Positions 38,426-46,120 of a stretch of 64,000 nucleotides of DNA are shown piece after piece; position 1 is the first letter of the stretch, and each line of letters opens with the position of its first letter. Under the pieces are notes generated by a model. It was not told the DNA's origin. It did no database searches and saw only the letters and a list, made by a program, of their open reading frames with translations. Made by a program: the position numbers and the translations under genes. The DNA comes from Mycobacterium arosiense ATCC BAA-1401 = DSM 45069 (GTDB lineage Bacteria; Actinomycetota; Actinomycetes; Mycobacteriales; Mycobacteriaceae), in NCBI RefSeq assembly GCF_002086125.1, contig NZ_MVHG01000014.1:1-64000 (forward strand). Reading direction: 5' to 3'.

Positions 38426-39501
38426 ATGCCCATCCCCGTCGTCCAATTGGGCACCGGCAACGTCGGTATCCACGCTCTGCGGGCACTCATCACTAATCCG
38501 GAATTCGAACTCAAAGGCGTCTGGGTCTCGTCCGACCTTAAGGCCGGAAAGGACGCGGCAGAGCTTGCGGGACTTACCGAGCCGACCGGCGTGCTGGCGA
38601 GCACCGACCTGGATGCCGTGCTCGCCACCGGGCCGCGGTGCGCCGTGTACAACGCGCTGGCCGACAATCGACTGCCCGAGGCGCTCGAGGACTACCGGCG
38701 CGTCCTGGCGGCCGGGATCAACATCGTCGGCAGCGGCCCGGTCTTCCTGCAGTACCCGTGGCAGGTGATTCCCGAGGAGCTCATCCAGCCCCTGGAAGAT
38801 GCCGCCCAACAAGGCAATTCGAGCCTCTACGTCAACGGTATCGATCCCGGGTTCGCCAACGACCTGCTGCCGCTGGCGCTGGCCGGTACCTGCCAAAGCA
38901 TCCAGCAGATCCGGTGCATGGAGATCGTCGACTACGCCACGTATGACAACGCCGCGGTCATGTTCGACGTCATGGGGTTCGGCAAACCGCTGGACGACAT
39001 CCCGATGCTGCTGCAGCCCGGCGTGCTCAGCCTGGCGTGGGGATCGGTCATCCGCCAGATCGCGGCGGGCCTGGGCATCTCGCTCGACGAGGTCACCCAG
39101 GACTACGTCCGCATCCCGGCCCCGGAGACTTCGACATCGCCTCGGGCCACATCGCCAAGGGCACCGCCGCGGCGCTGCGCTTCGAGGTGTTCGGCAAGGT
39201 CGACGGCCGTCCCGTCGTCGTCCTCGAACACGTCACCCGGCTGCGCGAGGACCTGTGCCCCGACTGGCCGCAGCCGGCCCAAGAGGGTGGCTCCTACCGC
39301 ATCGAGATCACCGGCGAACCGTCCTACGCCATGGATGTCTGCCTGAGCAGCCGCAACGGCGACCACAACCACGCCGGCCTGGTGGCCACCGCGATGCGGG
39401 TCGTCAACGCGATCCCCGCGGTGGTGGCCGCCGACCCGGGGATCGTGACCACCCTGGACCTGCCGCTGGTCACCGGGAGGGGGCTCTACCTTCCGCGGTG
39501 A
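38426..39501 (+). pseudogene. Frameshifted dihydrodipicolinate reductase-like protein (Rv0926c homologue)
   Basis: The first part, from ATG 38426, encodes PIPVVQLGTGNVGIHALRAL with a Rossmann motif and runs in frame to about residue 234 (DYVRIPAPE). Sequence then continues as DFDIASGHIAKGTAAALRF in the +2 frame to a stop at 39501. Restoring one G near 39127 (GAG-GAC) gives one protein of about 358 residues, the length of Rv0926c. Without it the upstream frame ends at 39346 with unrelated residues. It is either a real one-base deletion or a sequencing error. The family resembles 2,4-diaminopentanoate dehydrogenase and DapB. Confidence 0.8.
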
Positions 39502-39561
39502 TGCGCGAAGCGCGGGAAACGCCCTAGCCGCTGCGGGTTGCGCCCAGATGTTCGACTACCC

Positions 39562-39585
39562 TCACTTTGTTATTCGGTGAAGTGA
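39562..39585. promoter_or_regulatory. Inverted repeat before mntH
   Basis: TCACTT (39562-39567) and AAGTGA (39580-39585) are perfect arms around a 12-base A/T-rich centre, 16 bases before the mntH start. Mycobacterial mntH is known to be repressed by a manganese regulator, and this could be the operator. Assigned by position only. Confidence 0.35.
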
Positions 39586-39600
39586 ATCGAGGTCGACACG

Positions 39601-40827
39601 TTGGGGCAGCGCACCCAGGGCTCGCTCAAGGGCAACTGGTACTTGCTGGGGCCCGCCTTCGTGGCCGCGATCGCCTATGTCGACCCTGGAAACGTCGCGG
39701 CCAATGTCAGCGCGGGCTCGCATTACGGGTATCTGCTGTTGTGGGTCATCGTGGCGGCCAATGTGCTCGCGGGCCTGGTGCAGTACCTGTCGGCGAAGCT
39801 GGGGCTGGTCACCGGGCGCTCGCTGCCCGCGACGATCGGCAGGCGGATGGGCCGTCCGGCGCGGCTCGTCTACTGGGCTCAGGCCGAGCTCGTCGCCATC
39901 GCCACCGATGCGGCCGAGGTCGTCGGCGGGGCCATCGCCTTGCACATTCTGTTCAGCCTGCCGCTGCTGGTCGGCGGCGTGATCACCGGCCTGGTGGCCC
40001 TGCTGCTGTTAGGGATTCAGGACCGCCGCGGACAGATAATCTTCGAGCGCGTCATCACCGGCCTGCTGCTGGTGATCGCGATCGGATTCGCGGCAAGCTT
40101 CTTCGTCAAGACCGCCCCTCCAGAGGAGATGCTCGGCGGCCTTCTGCCCCGGTTCCGCGGCACGGAAAGCGTGCTGTTGGCGGCCGCCATCCTGGGCGCC
40201 ACCGTCATGCCGCACGCGGTCTACATGCATTCGGGCCTGGTCCTGGATCGGCACGGGCATCCCGACGAGGGAGCGCATCGGCGCCTGCTGCTGCGCGTCA
40301 CCCGCTGGGATGTCGTGCTGGCGATGACGGTGGCCGGCACGGTGAACGCCGTGATGCTGATCATCGCCGCGACCAACCTGCAGCACCGCGACATGAGCGC
40401 CTCCATCGAGGGCGCCTATTCGGCGATCCACAACACGCTGGGCGCGAGCATCGCGGTGCTGTTCGCGGTCGGGCTGCTGGCCTCGGGTCTGGCGTCCTCG
40501 TCGGTGGGCGCCTACGCCGGCGCCATGATCATGCAGGGATTGCTGCACCGCTCGGTTCCCATGCTGCTGCGCCGGTTGATCACCCTGGTGCCCGCCCTGG
40601 TGATCCTGGCCGTGGGGTTCGATCCCACCCGCGCGCTGGTGCTATCCCAGGTGGTGTTGTCGTTCGGGATACCTTTTGCGGTGCTGCCTTTGATCAGGTT
40701 GACCAGCGATCGCGCCTTGATGGGCGGCGACGTCAATCACCGCGTCACCACCGTTGCCGGCTGGGCCATCGGCATATTGATTAGTCTGCTTAACGTGGTG
40801 CTCATCTGGCTGACGGTGACCGGCTGA
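39601..40827 (+). CDS. mntH: Nramp divalent metal cation transporter MntH
   Basis: The 408-residue protein begins at a TTG (39601) with GAGG upstream. It has the Nramp signatures AIAYVDPGNVAANV near 22 (metal-binding DPGN), ATVMPHAVYMHSG near 200 (metal-binding MPH) and GASIAVLFAVGLLASGLASS near 280. About eleven membrane segments are present. It imports Mn2+ and related ions with protons. It matches Rv0924c but lacks that annotation's longer N-terminal extension. The next gene begins directly after its stop. Confidence 0.9.
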   Translation: MGQRTQGSLKGNWYLLGPAFVAAIAYVDPGNVAANVSAGSHYGYLLLWVIVAANVLAGLVQYLSAKLGLVTGRSLPATIGRRMGRPARLVYWAQAELVAIATDAAEVVGGAIALHILFSLPLLVGGVITGLVALLLLGIQDRRGQIIFERVITGLLLVIAIGFAASFFVKTAPPEEMLGGLLPRFRGTESVLLAAAILGATVMPHAVYMHSGLVLDRHGHPDEGAHRRLLLRVTRWDVVLAMTVAGTVNAVMLIIAATNLQHRDMSASIEGAYSAIHNTLGASIAVLFAVGLLASGLASSSVGAYAGAMIMQGLLHRSVPMLLRRLITLVPALVILAVGFDPTRALVLSQVVLSFGIPFAVLPLIRLTSDRALMGGDVNHRVTTVAGWAIGILISLLNVVLIWLTVTG

Positions 40828-41901
40828 ATGCCGGCCCGCCGGCATCTTTACTTCGCATACGGGTCGAACCTATGCGTCCGTCAGATGGCGCAACGCTGTC
40901 CCGGCGCCGCGGATCCGCGGCCGGCGGTGCTGGCCGATCACGACTGGCTGATCAATCAGCGCGGCGTGGCCACCGTCGAGCCGCTCGCCGGTAACCAGGT
41001 TTACGGGGTGGTCTGGCAGATCTCCGACGGTGACTTGGCGACGTTGGACAGCGCCGAGGGCGTGCCGGTGCGCTACCGGCGCGACGAAATGACCGTGCAC
41101 ACCGACGACGGACCGGCGCCGGCCTGGGTGTACATCGACCACCGGGTGCGGCCGGGCCCGCCCCGGCCGGGCTACCTGCCCAAGATCATCGACGGCGCCA
41201 TGCAACACGGGTTGCCGCAACGCTGGGTCGACTTCCTGCGTCGCTGGGATCCGGCCGGCTGGCCCCGCCCGAAGTCGTCGACGACCGGACCTGGGCCGCA
41301 GTCCCTTTCGGCGTTGCTGAGCGAGCCCGGCGTGAGGGAGAGCGGCCAATTGCGTTCGCGTTTCGGCTTTTTGGCGATCCACGGCGGGGGGCTCGAAGAG
41401 ATGACCGACGTGATCGCCGAACGCGCCGCCGAGGCGGCCGGTGCGTCGGTGTATGTGGTGCGCCATCCCGATCACTACCCGCACCACCTGGCGTCGGCCC
41501 TGTTCGATCCGGCCGAGTCACCGCGGCTCGCCGATTTTCTCGACCATGTCGACGTTGCGGTGTCGCTGCACGGGTACGGCCGCGACGGACGCAGCACCCA
41601 GCTGCTGGCCGGCGGCCGCAACCGGGCGTTGGCCGCCCACCTCACCCAGCACATCCGGTTGGCCGGCTACCAGTTGGTCACCGACCTCGACGAGATCCCG
41701 CCGGAATTGCGGGGCCTGCATCCACGCAACCCGGTGAACCGTGTGCGTGCGGGTGGAACCCAGCTGGAGCTCTCAGCGCGGGTCCGCGGGATCAGCCCGC
41801 GCAGCCCGCTGCCGGGTGACGACGGTTTGTCGTCGGTCACCAGCGCCCTGATCCAGGGGTTGGCCGACGCCGCCGGTAGTTGGTCGATGTCGCATATTTG
41901 A
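40828..41901 (+). CDS. Fusion of gamma-glutamylcyclotransferase-like and poly-gamma-glutamate hydrolase-like domains
   Basis: The 357-residue protein starts at the ATG immediately after the mntH stop. The N-terminal part (about 1-145) has the GGCT fold signature HLYFAYGSNLCVRQM. The C-terminal part (about 165-350) has AIHGGGLEEMTDVIAERAAE, SLHGYGRDGRSTQLL and RNPVNR segments of the phage-type poly-gamma-glutamate hydrolase family (zinc-dependent). Both halves would act on gamma-glutamyl bonds, so the fusion makes biochemical sense. It is likely the homologue of Rv0923c. It is co-transcribed with mntH. Confidence 0.65.
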   Translation: MPARRHLYFAYGSNLCVRQMAQRCPGAADPRPAVLADHDWLINQRGVATVEPLAGNQVYGVVWQISDGDLATLDSAEGVPVRYRRDEMTVHTDDGPAPAWVYIDHRVRPGPPRPGYLPKIIDGAMQHGLPQRWVDFLRRWDPAGWPRPKSSTTGPGPQSLSALLSEPGVRESGQLRSRFGFLAIHGGGLEEMTDVIAERAAEAAGASVYVVRHPDHYPHHLASALFDPAESPRLADFLDHVDVAVSLHGYGRDGRSTQLLAGGRNRALAAHLTQHIRLAGYQLVTDLDEIPPELRGLHPRNPVNRVRAGGTQLELSARVRGISPRSPLPGDDGLSSVTSALIQGLADAAGSWSMSHI

Positions 41902-41914
41902 ACGGAGAGTGTTG

Positions 41915-42733
41915 GTGGCCAAGGATTTTCGCTTCGGAATGAGCATGCGGTTCTTCAAGTCACGCGAGGCCCTGCTGGACAAGGCCAAGCGCGCTGAAGA
42001 CGCCGGCTTCGACATTCTTTGTGTGCCCGACCATTTGGGTGCCGCCGCACCCTTCCCCACGCTGACCGCGGTCGCGATGGTCACCACGACGCTACGGCTG
42101 AGCATGTATGTGCTCAATTCCGCCTTCTACAAGCCGGCCCTGCTCAGCCGCGACATGCAAGCCCTGGATCTGCTCAGCGACGGCCGCCTGGAGATCGGAC
42201 TGGGCACCGGTTACGTCCGCGAGGAGTTCGAGGCCGCGGAGATCCCGTATCCCAGCGCACGCGAGCGGGTCGACTACCTCGAACACATGACCGGCTACCT
42301 CAAGGAACATCACCCGTCGACGCCGCTGATCATCGCGGGCAACGGCGACCGCGTGCTGACCATTGCCGCCCGCGACGCCGACATCATCGGGCTGACCGGA
42401 TCCAGGGTGCGCGACGTCGAGGATCCTTTCGCCGAGCGGGTGGACTTCGTCCGCAAGGCCGCCGGAGATCGGTTCGACTCGCTCGAGCTGAATCTGGCCA
42501 TCACCGCGATGCCGCGGGCCGGCGAGACAGAGCCGGACCTGAAGCTGACCCGCGCCTACTCGCCGGGAATGTCCGACGAGGAGATCCTGTCCCAGCCCTC
42601 GGTGCTCAGCGGTTCGCCGCGCGAGATCGCCGACACCTTAACCGCCTACCGCGAAAAGTACGACGTGTCGTCGTTCACCGTGCAGGACAACAACATCGAG
42701 AACTTCTCGAAGGTGATCGCCGAACTGCGCTGA
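41915..42733 (+). CDS. LLM-class F420-dependent oxidoreductase (TIGR03621-like)
   Basis: Starting from the GTG at 41915 (GGAGAG at suitable spacing; GTG 41909 and TTG 41912 also in frame) the protein has 272 residues. It has LLM-fold segments GFDILCVPDHLGAAAPFPTL near 27, RDMQALDLLSDGRLEIGLGTGYVREEF near 78 and PLIIAGNGDRVLTIAARDADIIGLTG near 130. No KstR-type site precedes it, unlike the other two members in this window. It is separated from the preceding fusion gene by 13 bases, so it belongs to the mntH transcription unit. Substrate unknown. Confidence 0.75.
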   Translation: MAKDFRFGMSMRFFKSREALLDKAKRAEDAGFDILCVPDHLGAAAPFPTLTAVAMVTTTLRLSMYVLNSAFYKPALLSRDMQALDLLSDGRLEIGLGTGYVREEFEAAEIPYPSARERVDYLEHMTGYLKEHHPSTPLIIAGNGDRVLTIAARDADIIGLTGSRVRDVEDPFAERVDFVRKAAGDRFDSLELNLAITAMPRAGETEPDLKLTRAYSPGMSDEEILSQPSVLSGSPREIADTLTAYREKYDVSSFTVQDNNIENFSKVIAELR

Positions 42734-42782
42734 CCGCCGTGGCGATTCGAGGGCCGGGCTGCCGGTAAGCTCAGGCCCGTCC

Positions 42783-42858
42783 GCCCTCGTAGCTCAGGGG
42801 ATAGAGCACGGCTCTCCTAAAGCCGGTGTCGCAGGTTCGAATCCTGCCGGGGGCACCA
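42783..42858 (+). tRNA. tRNA-Arg (anticodon CCT), with element-derived 3' end
   Basis: The 76-base cloverleaf has acceptor arms GCCCTCG/CGGGGGC, a D-arm containing AGCTCAGGGGATAGAGC, anticodon stem CGGCT/AGCCG with loop CTCCTAA (anticodon CCT), T-arm GCAGG-TTCGAAT-CCTGC, discriminator A and an encoded CCA. The 25 bases 42832-42856 recur at 53514-53538, so the 3' end was supplied by the integrated element. The chromosomal version at the right junction lacks an encoded CCA (reads CACAG). Confidence 0.95.
42832..42856 (+). repeat. attL core (25-base direct repeat)
   Basis: The repeat begins CAGGTTCGAATCCTGCC and ends GGGGGCAC. It covers the T-arm and acceptor 3' side of tRNA-Arg and is identical to 53514-53538. 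It lies at the junction of the core genome and the element, as expected for a tRNA attachment site. Confidence 0.9.
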
Positions 42859-42881
42859 CGTGACCAGCATAAACGGTCATC

Positions 42882-42897
42882 CGTGCAAGATTCGTGC
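42882..42897 (+). promoter_or_regulatory. Candidate integrase arm-type site, left
   Basis: CGTGCAAGATTCGTGC contains a direct repeat of CGTGC with an 11-base period. The same 16 bases occur at 53376-53391 beside the integrase start. Paired short repeats close to both attachment cores are typical arm-type binding sites of tyrosine integrases. Confidence 0.7.
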
Positions 42898-42908
42898 GAT
42901 AGGCAGGC

Positions 42909-42920
42909 GTGTCTAGACAC
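42909..42920. promoter_or_regulatory. Perfect 12-base palindrome before the cargo cassette
   Basis: GTGTCTAGACAC is fully self-complementary and lies 12 bases before the first cargo gene. A related sequence (TGTGTAGACACA) overlaps the start of the HTH gene at 52226. Both could be bound by an element-encoded regulator. Confidence 0.45.
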
Positions 42921-42932
42921 GAGGAGACACGA

Positions 42933-43112
42933 ATGATCGCGCCTACCCGCCTCGGCGAAATCCCCGAGTACCAGATCATCTACGACCTGGTGAAAAAGTT
43001 GAGCATCGAAGAGGTATGCCGCCAATCAGATGACGAAGAGGATGAGCGCTTCGCGATCCCAGAGGCTTGGGGGGAGCTACCCGAAGTCGACGAGGACGGG
43101 TTGTCGTCGTGA
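42933..43112 (+). CDS. Small acidic protein, satellite cargo (59 aa)
   Basis: The ATG at 42933 follows GAGGAGACACGA. The protein (MIAPTRLGEIPEYQIIYDLV...) ends in an acidic region (DDEEDERF, EVDEDG). No family is recognised. It is the first of three overlapping plus-strand genes isolated from the leftward phage-type run by a strong terminator, the usual place for satellite accessory genes. Its stop overlaps the next start (GTGA). Confidence 0.6.
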   Translation: MIAPTRLGEIPEYQIIYDLVKKLSIEEVCRQSDDEEDERFAIPEAWGELPEVDEDGLSS

Positions 43113-43330
43113 AAACCACACTGGCGCTCGTAGCCCTAGCGCTGGGCATCTGCGCCCCAACGGCCCACGCGGACACCTACCAACCGACTCCTAGTCCGAT
43201 CTGGCCCGGCCAGATTCAGCCCGACTGGGAGATGTTCCCCTTCGGCGCTTGGAACGGTTTGCCCACGCTGTGTAGCCCGGTCGCGGTAGCCTGCGGACCA
43301 GTAGCACCCAACCCGAACGGACGAGGATGA
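43109..43330 (+). CDS. Small secreted protein, satellite cargo (73 aa)
   Basis: From the GTG at 43109 the protein starts MKTTLALVALALGICAPTAHA, a classical signal peptide cut after AHA near residue 21. The mature part is about 50 residues, with two Cys (LCSPVAVACG), many Pro and Trp. The Cys pair could form a disulphide outside the membrane. No family is recognised, but small Pro/Trp-rich secreted proteins are common in mycobacteria and their phages. Both ends are coupled to neighbours by 4-base overlaps. Confidence 0.65.
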   Translation: MKTTLALVALALGICAPTAHADTYQPTPSPIWPGQIQPDWEMFPFGAWNGLPTLCSPVAVACGPVAPNPNGRG

Positions 43331-43446
43331 TCGGTTTCATAATCTTGCTGATGGTGGCCCTGATCATCATCGCGGTCTGGCCCATCGTTGAGGATTGGTT
43401 CCCCGACGATCCGCTTCCCCCGATCACGCACGAGCGGATCGAGTAG
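43327..43446 (+). CDS. Single-span membrane peptide, satellite cargo (39 aa)
   Basis: The ATG at 43327 overlaps the previous stop (ATGA). The peptide begins MIGFIILLMVALIIIAVWPI, one membrane helix, and ends in a charged tail (PITHERIE). It is 39 residues. A secreted protein followed by a membrane peptide could work as a pair in the envelope, for example in superinfection exclusion. That function is inference from context. Confidence 0.55.
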   Translation: MIGFIILLMVALIIIAVWPIVEDWFPDDPLPPITHERIE

Positions 43447-43454
43447 CCCATAAG

Positions 43455-43501
43455 AAAATCCCCACCCTGTAAATGACTAAGAAACAGGGTGGGGATTTTT
43501 T
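43455..43501 (+). terminator. Strong intrinsic terminator
   Basis: AAAATCCCCACCCTGT (43455-43470) pairs perfectly over 16 bases with ACAGGGTGGGGATTTT (43484-43499), followed by more T. It ends the cargo cassette. The A-rich left flank means it can also stop leftward transcription from the structural operon. Such strong intrinsic terminators are uncommon in mycobacteria. Confidence 0.9.
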
Positions 43502-43638
43502 GCGTGGCTGCTCACCACGCGTCCCGCTGCCGCAGGGCCGATGAGGAACCCACAGCGGTAAGTTCTCACCTCCCAGGGGGAACCGAGGAGAACCTGGGAG
43601 GGAGCAGCAAACCCGGCCGATAAGCCAACCGGGTGCGT
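43502..43638. other. Non-coding gap with two inverted repeats
   Basis: CCTCCCAGG (43569-43577) pairs with CCTGGGAGG (43593-43601), and ACCCGG (43611-43616) with CCGGGT (43629-43634). These lie between the terminator and the last structural gene. They may be part of a small RNA or a second leftward terminator. No ORF is supported. Confidence 0.4.
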
Positions 43639-44001
43639 CTAGAGGGTATTCGGTGCCAATGAAAAGAGGGCGTCTCGTAAGGAGTGGTGCCCGTGGTAAG
43701 GGTTCCGCGATGATCTTCCGAACTCATCACTCGCGGCGTAGTCCAGGGCGGACCCAACCTCTGCAACGTACCTATCGTTCTTCATGCCGCCGACAAACAC
43801 GTTGCAATATGCACTCGCTGCCAAGGCACCTGGATGCGGGTCGCCCTTGTGGGCGCGGGCCTGCACATCCGAAACATACTGTGCCTTAACCCTTTGGCCG
43901 TAATCGTTGACCACCCGCGCCATGTCCTCACCAACCAGAATTTCGGTCAGGGCGGGGTTGGGCGCGGGATAGATATTTACTTCGAGCTCGTGATCAGCCA
44001 T
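43639..44001 (-). CDS. Probable phage neck/tail-completion protein (120 aa)
   Basis: The protein begins MADHELEVNIYPAPNPALTEILVG. The length, VKAQYVSDVQARA segment and last position in a portal-capsid-connector run fit HK97 gp10/neck-type proteins. The ATG directly abuts the stop of the preceding gene. No catalytic motif is visible. It would sit on the connector to receive a tail, which this element does not encode. Confidence 0.55.
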   Translation of the reverse strand: MADHELEVNIYPAPNPALTEILVGEDMARVVNDYGQRVKAQYVSDVQARAHKGDPHPGALAASAYCNVFVGGMKNDRYVAEVGSALDYAASDEFGRSSRNPYHGHHSLRDALFSLAPNTL

Positions 44002-44367
44002 CTATACCGCCGCCGTCGTGTTGATCCAGTAGTAACGAAAGTTGTAGCCCGTGGTGGGGTGGGGTGCATCCCACAACCTTGGCCCGGTCACTGTGTAACG
44101 TATCCCGTCGATCACCAGACGATCACCGCTTTGGACCTTGATTCCGTTGCGGGGCAACCCGATTAGTCCACTAGTGTCAGCGTACTCGCCGCGGGCGTCA
44201 TTGCCTCTGGCCGGCTGCACCGACTGGCCACCGATGATGACGTTCTCCACGGTGCCGATGTAGGCGAGTCCGTCTTTGTCCGTGAGGTCAACGGGGGTCA
44301 CGCCATCATCAGCGACCGGGTCACCGTGACGGTTTGTCTTCGGGGCTCTGAACACGTCGGCGTTCAT
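44002..44367 (-). CDS. Probable head-tail stopper/connector protein (121 aa)
   Basis: The protein starts MNADVFRAPKTNRHGDPVADDG at 44367, with GAGAG upstream and a 4-base overlap with the previous gene. It looks beta-rich (GDRLVIDGIRYTVTGP), as head-closure proteins often are. Gene order (after the capsid and a helical connector) supports a stopper that closes the portal. Family assignment is by context and fold impression. Confidence 0.55.
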   Translation of the reverse strand: MNADVFRAPKTNRHGDPVADDGVTPVDLTDKDGLAYIGTVENVIIGGQSVQPARGNDARGEYADTSGLIGLPRNGIKVQSGDRLVIDGIRYTVTGPRLWDAPHPTTGYNFRYYWINTTAAV

Positions 44368-44687
44368 AGTGCTCTCACTCGATAGCGGTCCAGCACATAC
44401 TTTTCCGCGACCGACCATTGCGGCAGGGACGCCCCGAAGCTGGCAATCGCCGGCCCGAAGGTCTCATAACTCTGATTTTGTCGCGGATGGCTGAGCAGTC
44501 GAGCTGAGGCGGTGAGGATCACGGCCGAGATGTCCGAATTGGGCACCCCCGCCGTGAATCCTTCACCTCTGGTGTATGCGTTCGCTTCCGCGGTGACAAC
44601 GGCGATAACCGAAGTCGCTTGCGCGGTGTCGACGGTGATGTTTGGCCCCAGGAAGGTGGCTACGTCGCTAGCCGTGGGGGCGGCCAT
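44364..44687 (-). CDS. Head-tail connector, HK97 gp6-like (107 aa)
   Basis: The protein begins MAAPTASDVATFLGPNITVDTAQATSVIAVV and is mostly helical, in the pattern of gp6/gp15-type adaptor proteins that form a ring under the portal. It starts inside the capsid gene stop (TAATG) and overlaps the next gene by 4 bases. Size and position agree with the call. Confidence 0.65.
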   Translation of the reverse strand: MAAPTASDVATFLGPNITVDTAQATSVIAVVTAEANAYTRGEGFTAGVPNSDISAVILTASARLLSHPRQNQSYETFGPAIASFGASLPQWSVAEKYVLDRYRVRAL

Positions 44688-45547
44688 TAGCCCGCGTCGA
44701 CAGTCAGCAGGTTGACCGCAGCGGCGCGAGTCACAACCACGTCATACCGGCTCACCGAGCGGATACCGATGGAGTCACTATCACCGAAAGTTTGGTCCAA
44801 CACCACAGTCGAGCTATCGATATCCCGGCCCACATAGATGAAGGACGTGTCCAGGACGGCGATGGCGTTAGCAGGGACGGCAGTCGTGGTGACCACGGGC
44901 AAGTTGAATAGCTGCTGGGCACCTGCGACGAACGCCTGGCTCGGGTCGAACACATACCTGGAATCCGAGCTGCTGACCTTGATTTTCCGCAGCGCCGCAA
45001 AGGTTGTCGGGCGCATCACCAACACGCTCGGGGTCACGAACTCCTCAGCCATCGCGGCCAAAGCATCGATCAACACATCGGGGTCGGTGAGCAGGTCCGC
45101 ACTAGACGACGTGCTAATCCCGCTGGCCGCCAACACGCCGGTGATCGAGTCGGACGTTCCCGCCCCATTCCACAGCGCCGCATCCAAAACGAGGGCCTGG
45201 TCCTCCACGATGCGCTGAGTCAGCACGGACTCGATGTTCAACTGCGCCATCCGCACCAGCTCGTTGGACACCACGGTCAACGACTTGAGGCCGACGCGCT
45301 CAGTGGGCAGCAACACCTTTTCGGTGAGGGCCACGGTCTGTTGGGCGATGGTCGCACCGGGGGCGGTGAATGCGGCATTCGGTGATGTGGCGGCCGACAG
45401 CGGGAGGCGCAGCGGGGCGGCGGTGTCGATGATGTGGATTCCGGGCAGCGACAGGAAAGTGCTCTTCTCCTGCAACGGGCCGATAACGGCCTGGGCAAGT
45501 GCGTCATTAATTGCGGACGCATTACCCGAAGGAACTGCAATAGACAT
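44687..45547 (-). CDS. Major capsid protein, HK97 fold
   Basis: The 286-residue protein has the typical major-capsid pattern: an N-terminal segment followed by IQQTVALTEKVLLPTERVGLKSLTVVSNELV-type strand and spine helix (near 65-110), a central QALVLDAALWNGAGTSDSITGVL region, and LVMRPTTFAALRKIKVSS near 185. The C-terminus has SRYDVVVTRAAAVNLLTV, a common end for this fold. It has no long N-terminal delta domain, consistent with a separate scaffold gene upstream. AGAGAG precedes the ATG. Confidence 0.85.
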   Translation of the reverse strand: MSIAVPSGNASAINDALAQAVIGPLQEKSTFLSLPGIHIIDTAAPLRLPLSAATSPNAAFTAPGATIAQQTVALTEKVLLPTERVGLKSLTVVSNELVRMAQLNIESVLTQRIVEDQALVLDAALWNGAGTSDSITGVLAASGISTSSSADLLTDPDVLIDALAAMAEEFVTPSVLVMRPTTFAALRKIKVSSSDSRYVFDPSQAFVAGAQQLFNLPVVTTTAVPANAIAVLDTSFIYVGRDIDSSTVVLDQTFGDSDSIGIRSVSRYDVVVTRAAAVNLLTVDAG

Positions 45548-45624
45548 GGTTAATCTCTCTGAATAAAGTGTTTGAACAAGCGCAAGCGTCTAAGGGCATC
45601 AGGCCCCGCATTGCGGTGGACATC

Positions 45625-45651
45625 GGTCCGAAAAGAAAAGGCTTCAGCCTT
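45625..45651 (-). terminator. Possible leftward terminator/attenuator
   Basis: On the minus strand AAGGCT-GA-AGCCTT (45651-45638) is followed by a T-rich run (TTCTTTTCGG). It sits 48 bases after the scaffold stop and about 90 before the capsid start. It may tune the ratio of scaffold to capsid. The hairpin is short. Confidence 0.35.
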
Positions 45652-45698
45652 GAGAAAAGAATGGCAGCGGGAATCGTCCCGCTAACTACATTCTACCG

Positions 45699-46109
45699 TC
45701 ACACCAGAGTTTTCAGGTGTGAAACGAGATTGAGTGGGCCTTTGCCCTGATCTTTAACACCCTGCCCGATGTTGCCTTGTGGGGTGCGTGCGGCGTAGTG
45801 GGGTTTGCGGGTCAGCAGTTCATCGATGGCGGCCTTGAGTGCGTCGGGGTCGTCTAGGTGCTCGGCTCGGAAGGGAAGTTCCGTTGGGTCCGCGAGCCTG
45901 CCCGTAGCCCGGACAAGTTCGGTATGCAATCGGGCGGCAAAACCTTCGGCCTTCACGCGATGCTCTTTGGTCTCGTTGCGCAGTTCGGTCACGTACTCAC
46001 GGGAAAAGGTGTCGGCTTCCGCCTGCGGCGTCTCTTCGCTCTCCGGTGCGGTCACCTCAACTTCGGCCGGTTCGGGCGTCTCCGTCGAAATGGGCTCGGT
46101 TTCAGACAT
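45699..46109 (-). CDS. Capsid scaffold-like protein (136 aa)
   Basis: The ATG at 46109 follows AGGAG. The first 35 residues are highly acidic (Glu/Pro/Thr-rich), then a helical coiled-coil-like part (FSREYVTELRNETKEHRVKAEGFAARL) and a C-terminal basic patch near PHYAARTPQG. This is the usual make-up of phage scaffold proteins, and it lies between portal and capsid genes. No protease motif is seen. Confidence 0.7.
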   Translation of the reverse strand: MSETEPISTETPEPAEVEVTAPESEETPQAEADTFSREYVTELRNETKEHRVKAEGFAARLHTELVRATGRLADPTELPFRAEHLDDPDALKAAIDELLTRKPHYAARTPQGNIGQGVKDQGKGPLNLVSHLKTLV

Positions 46110-46120
46110 GAAATTTTCTC

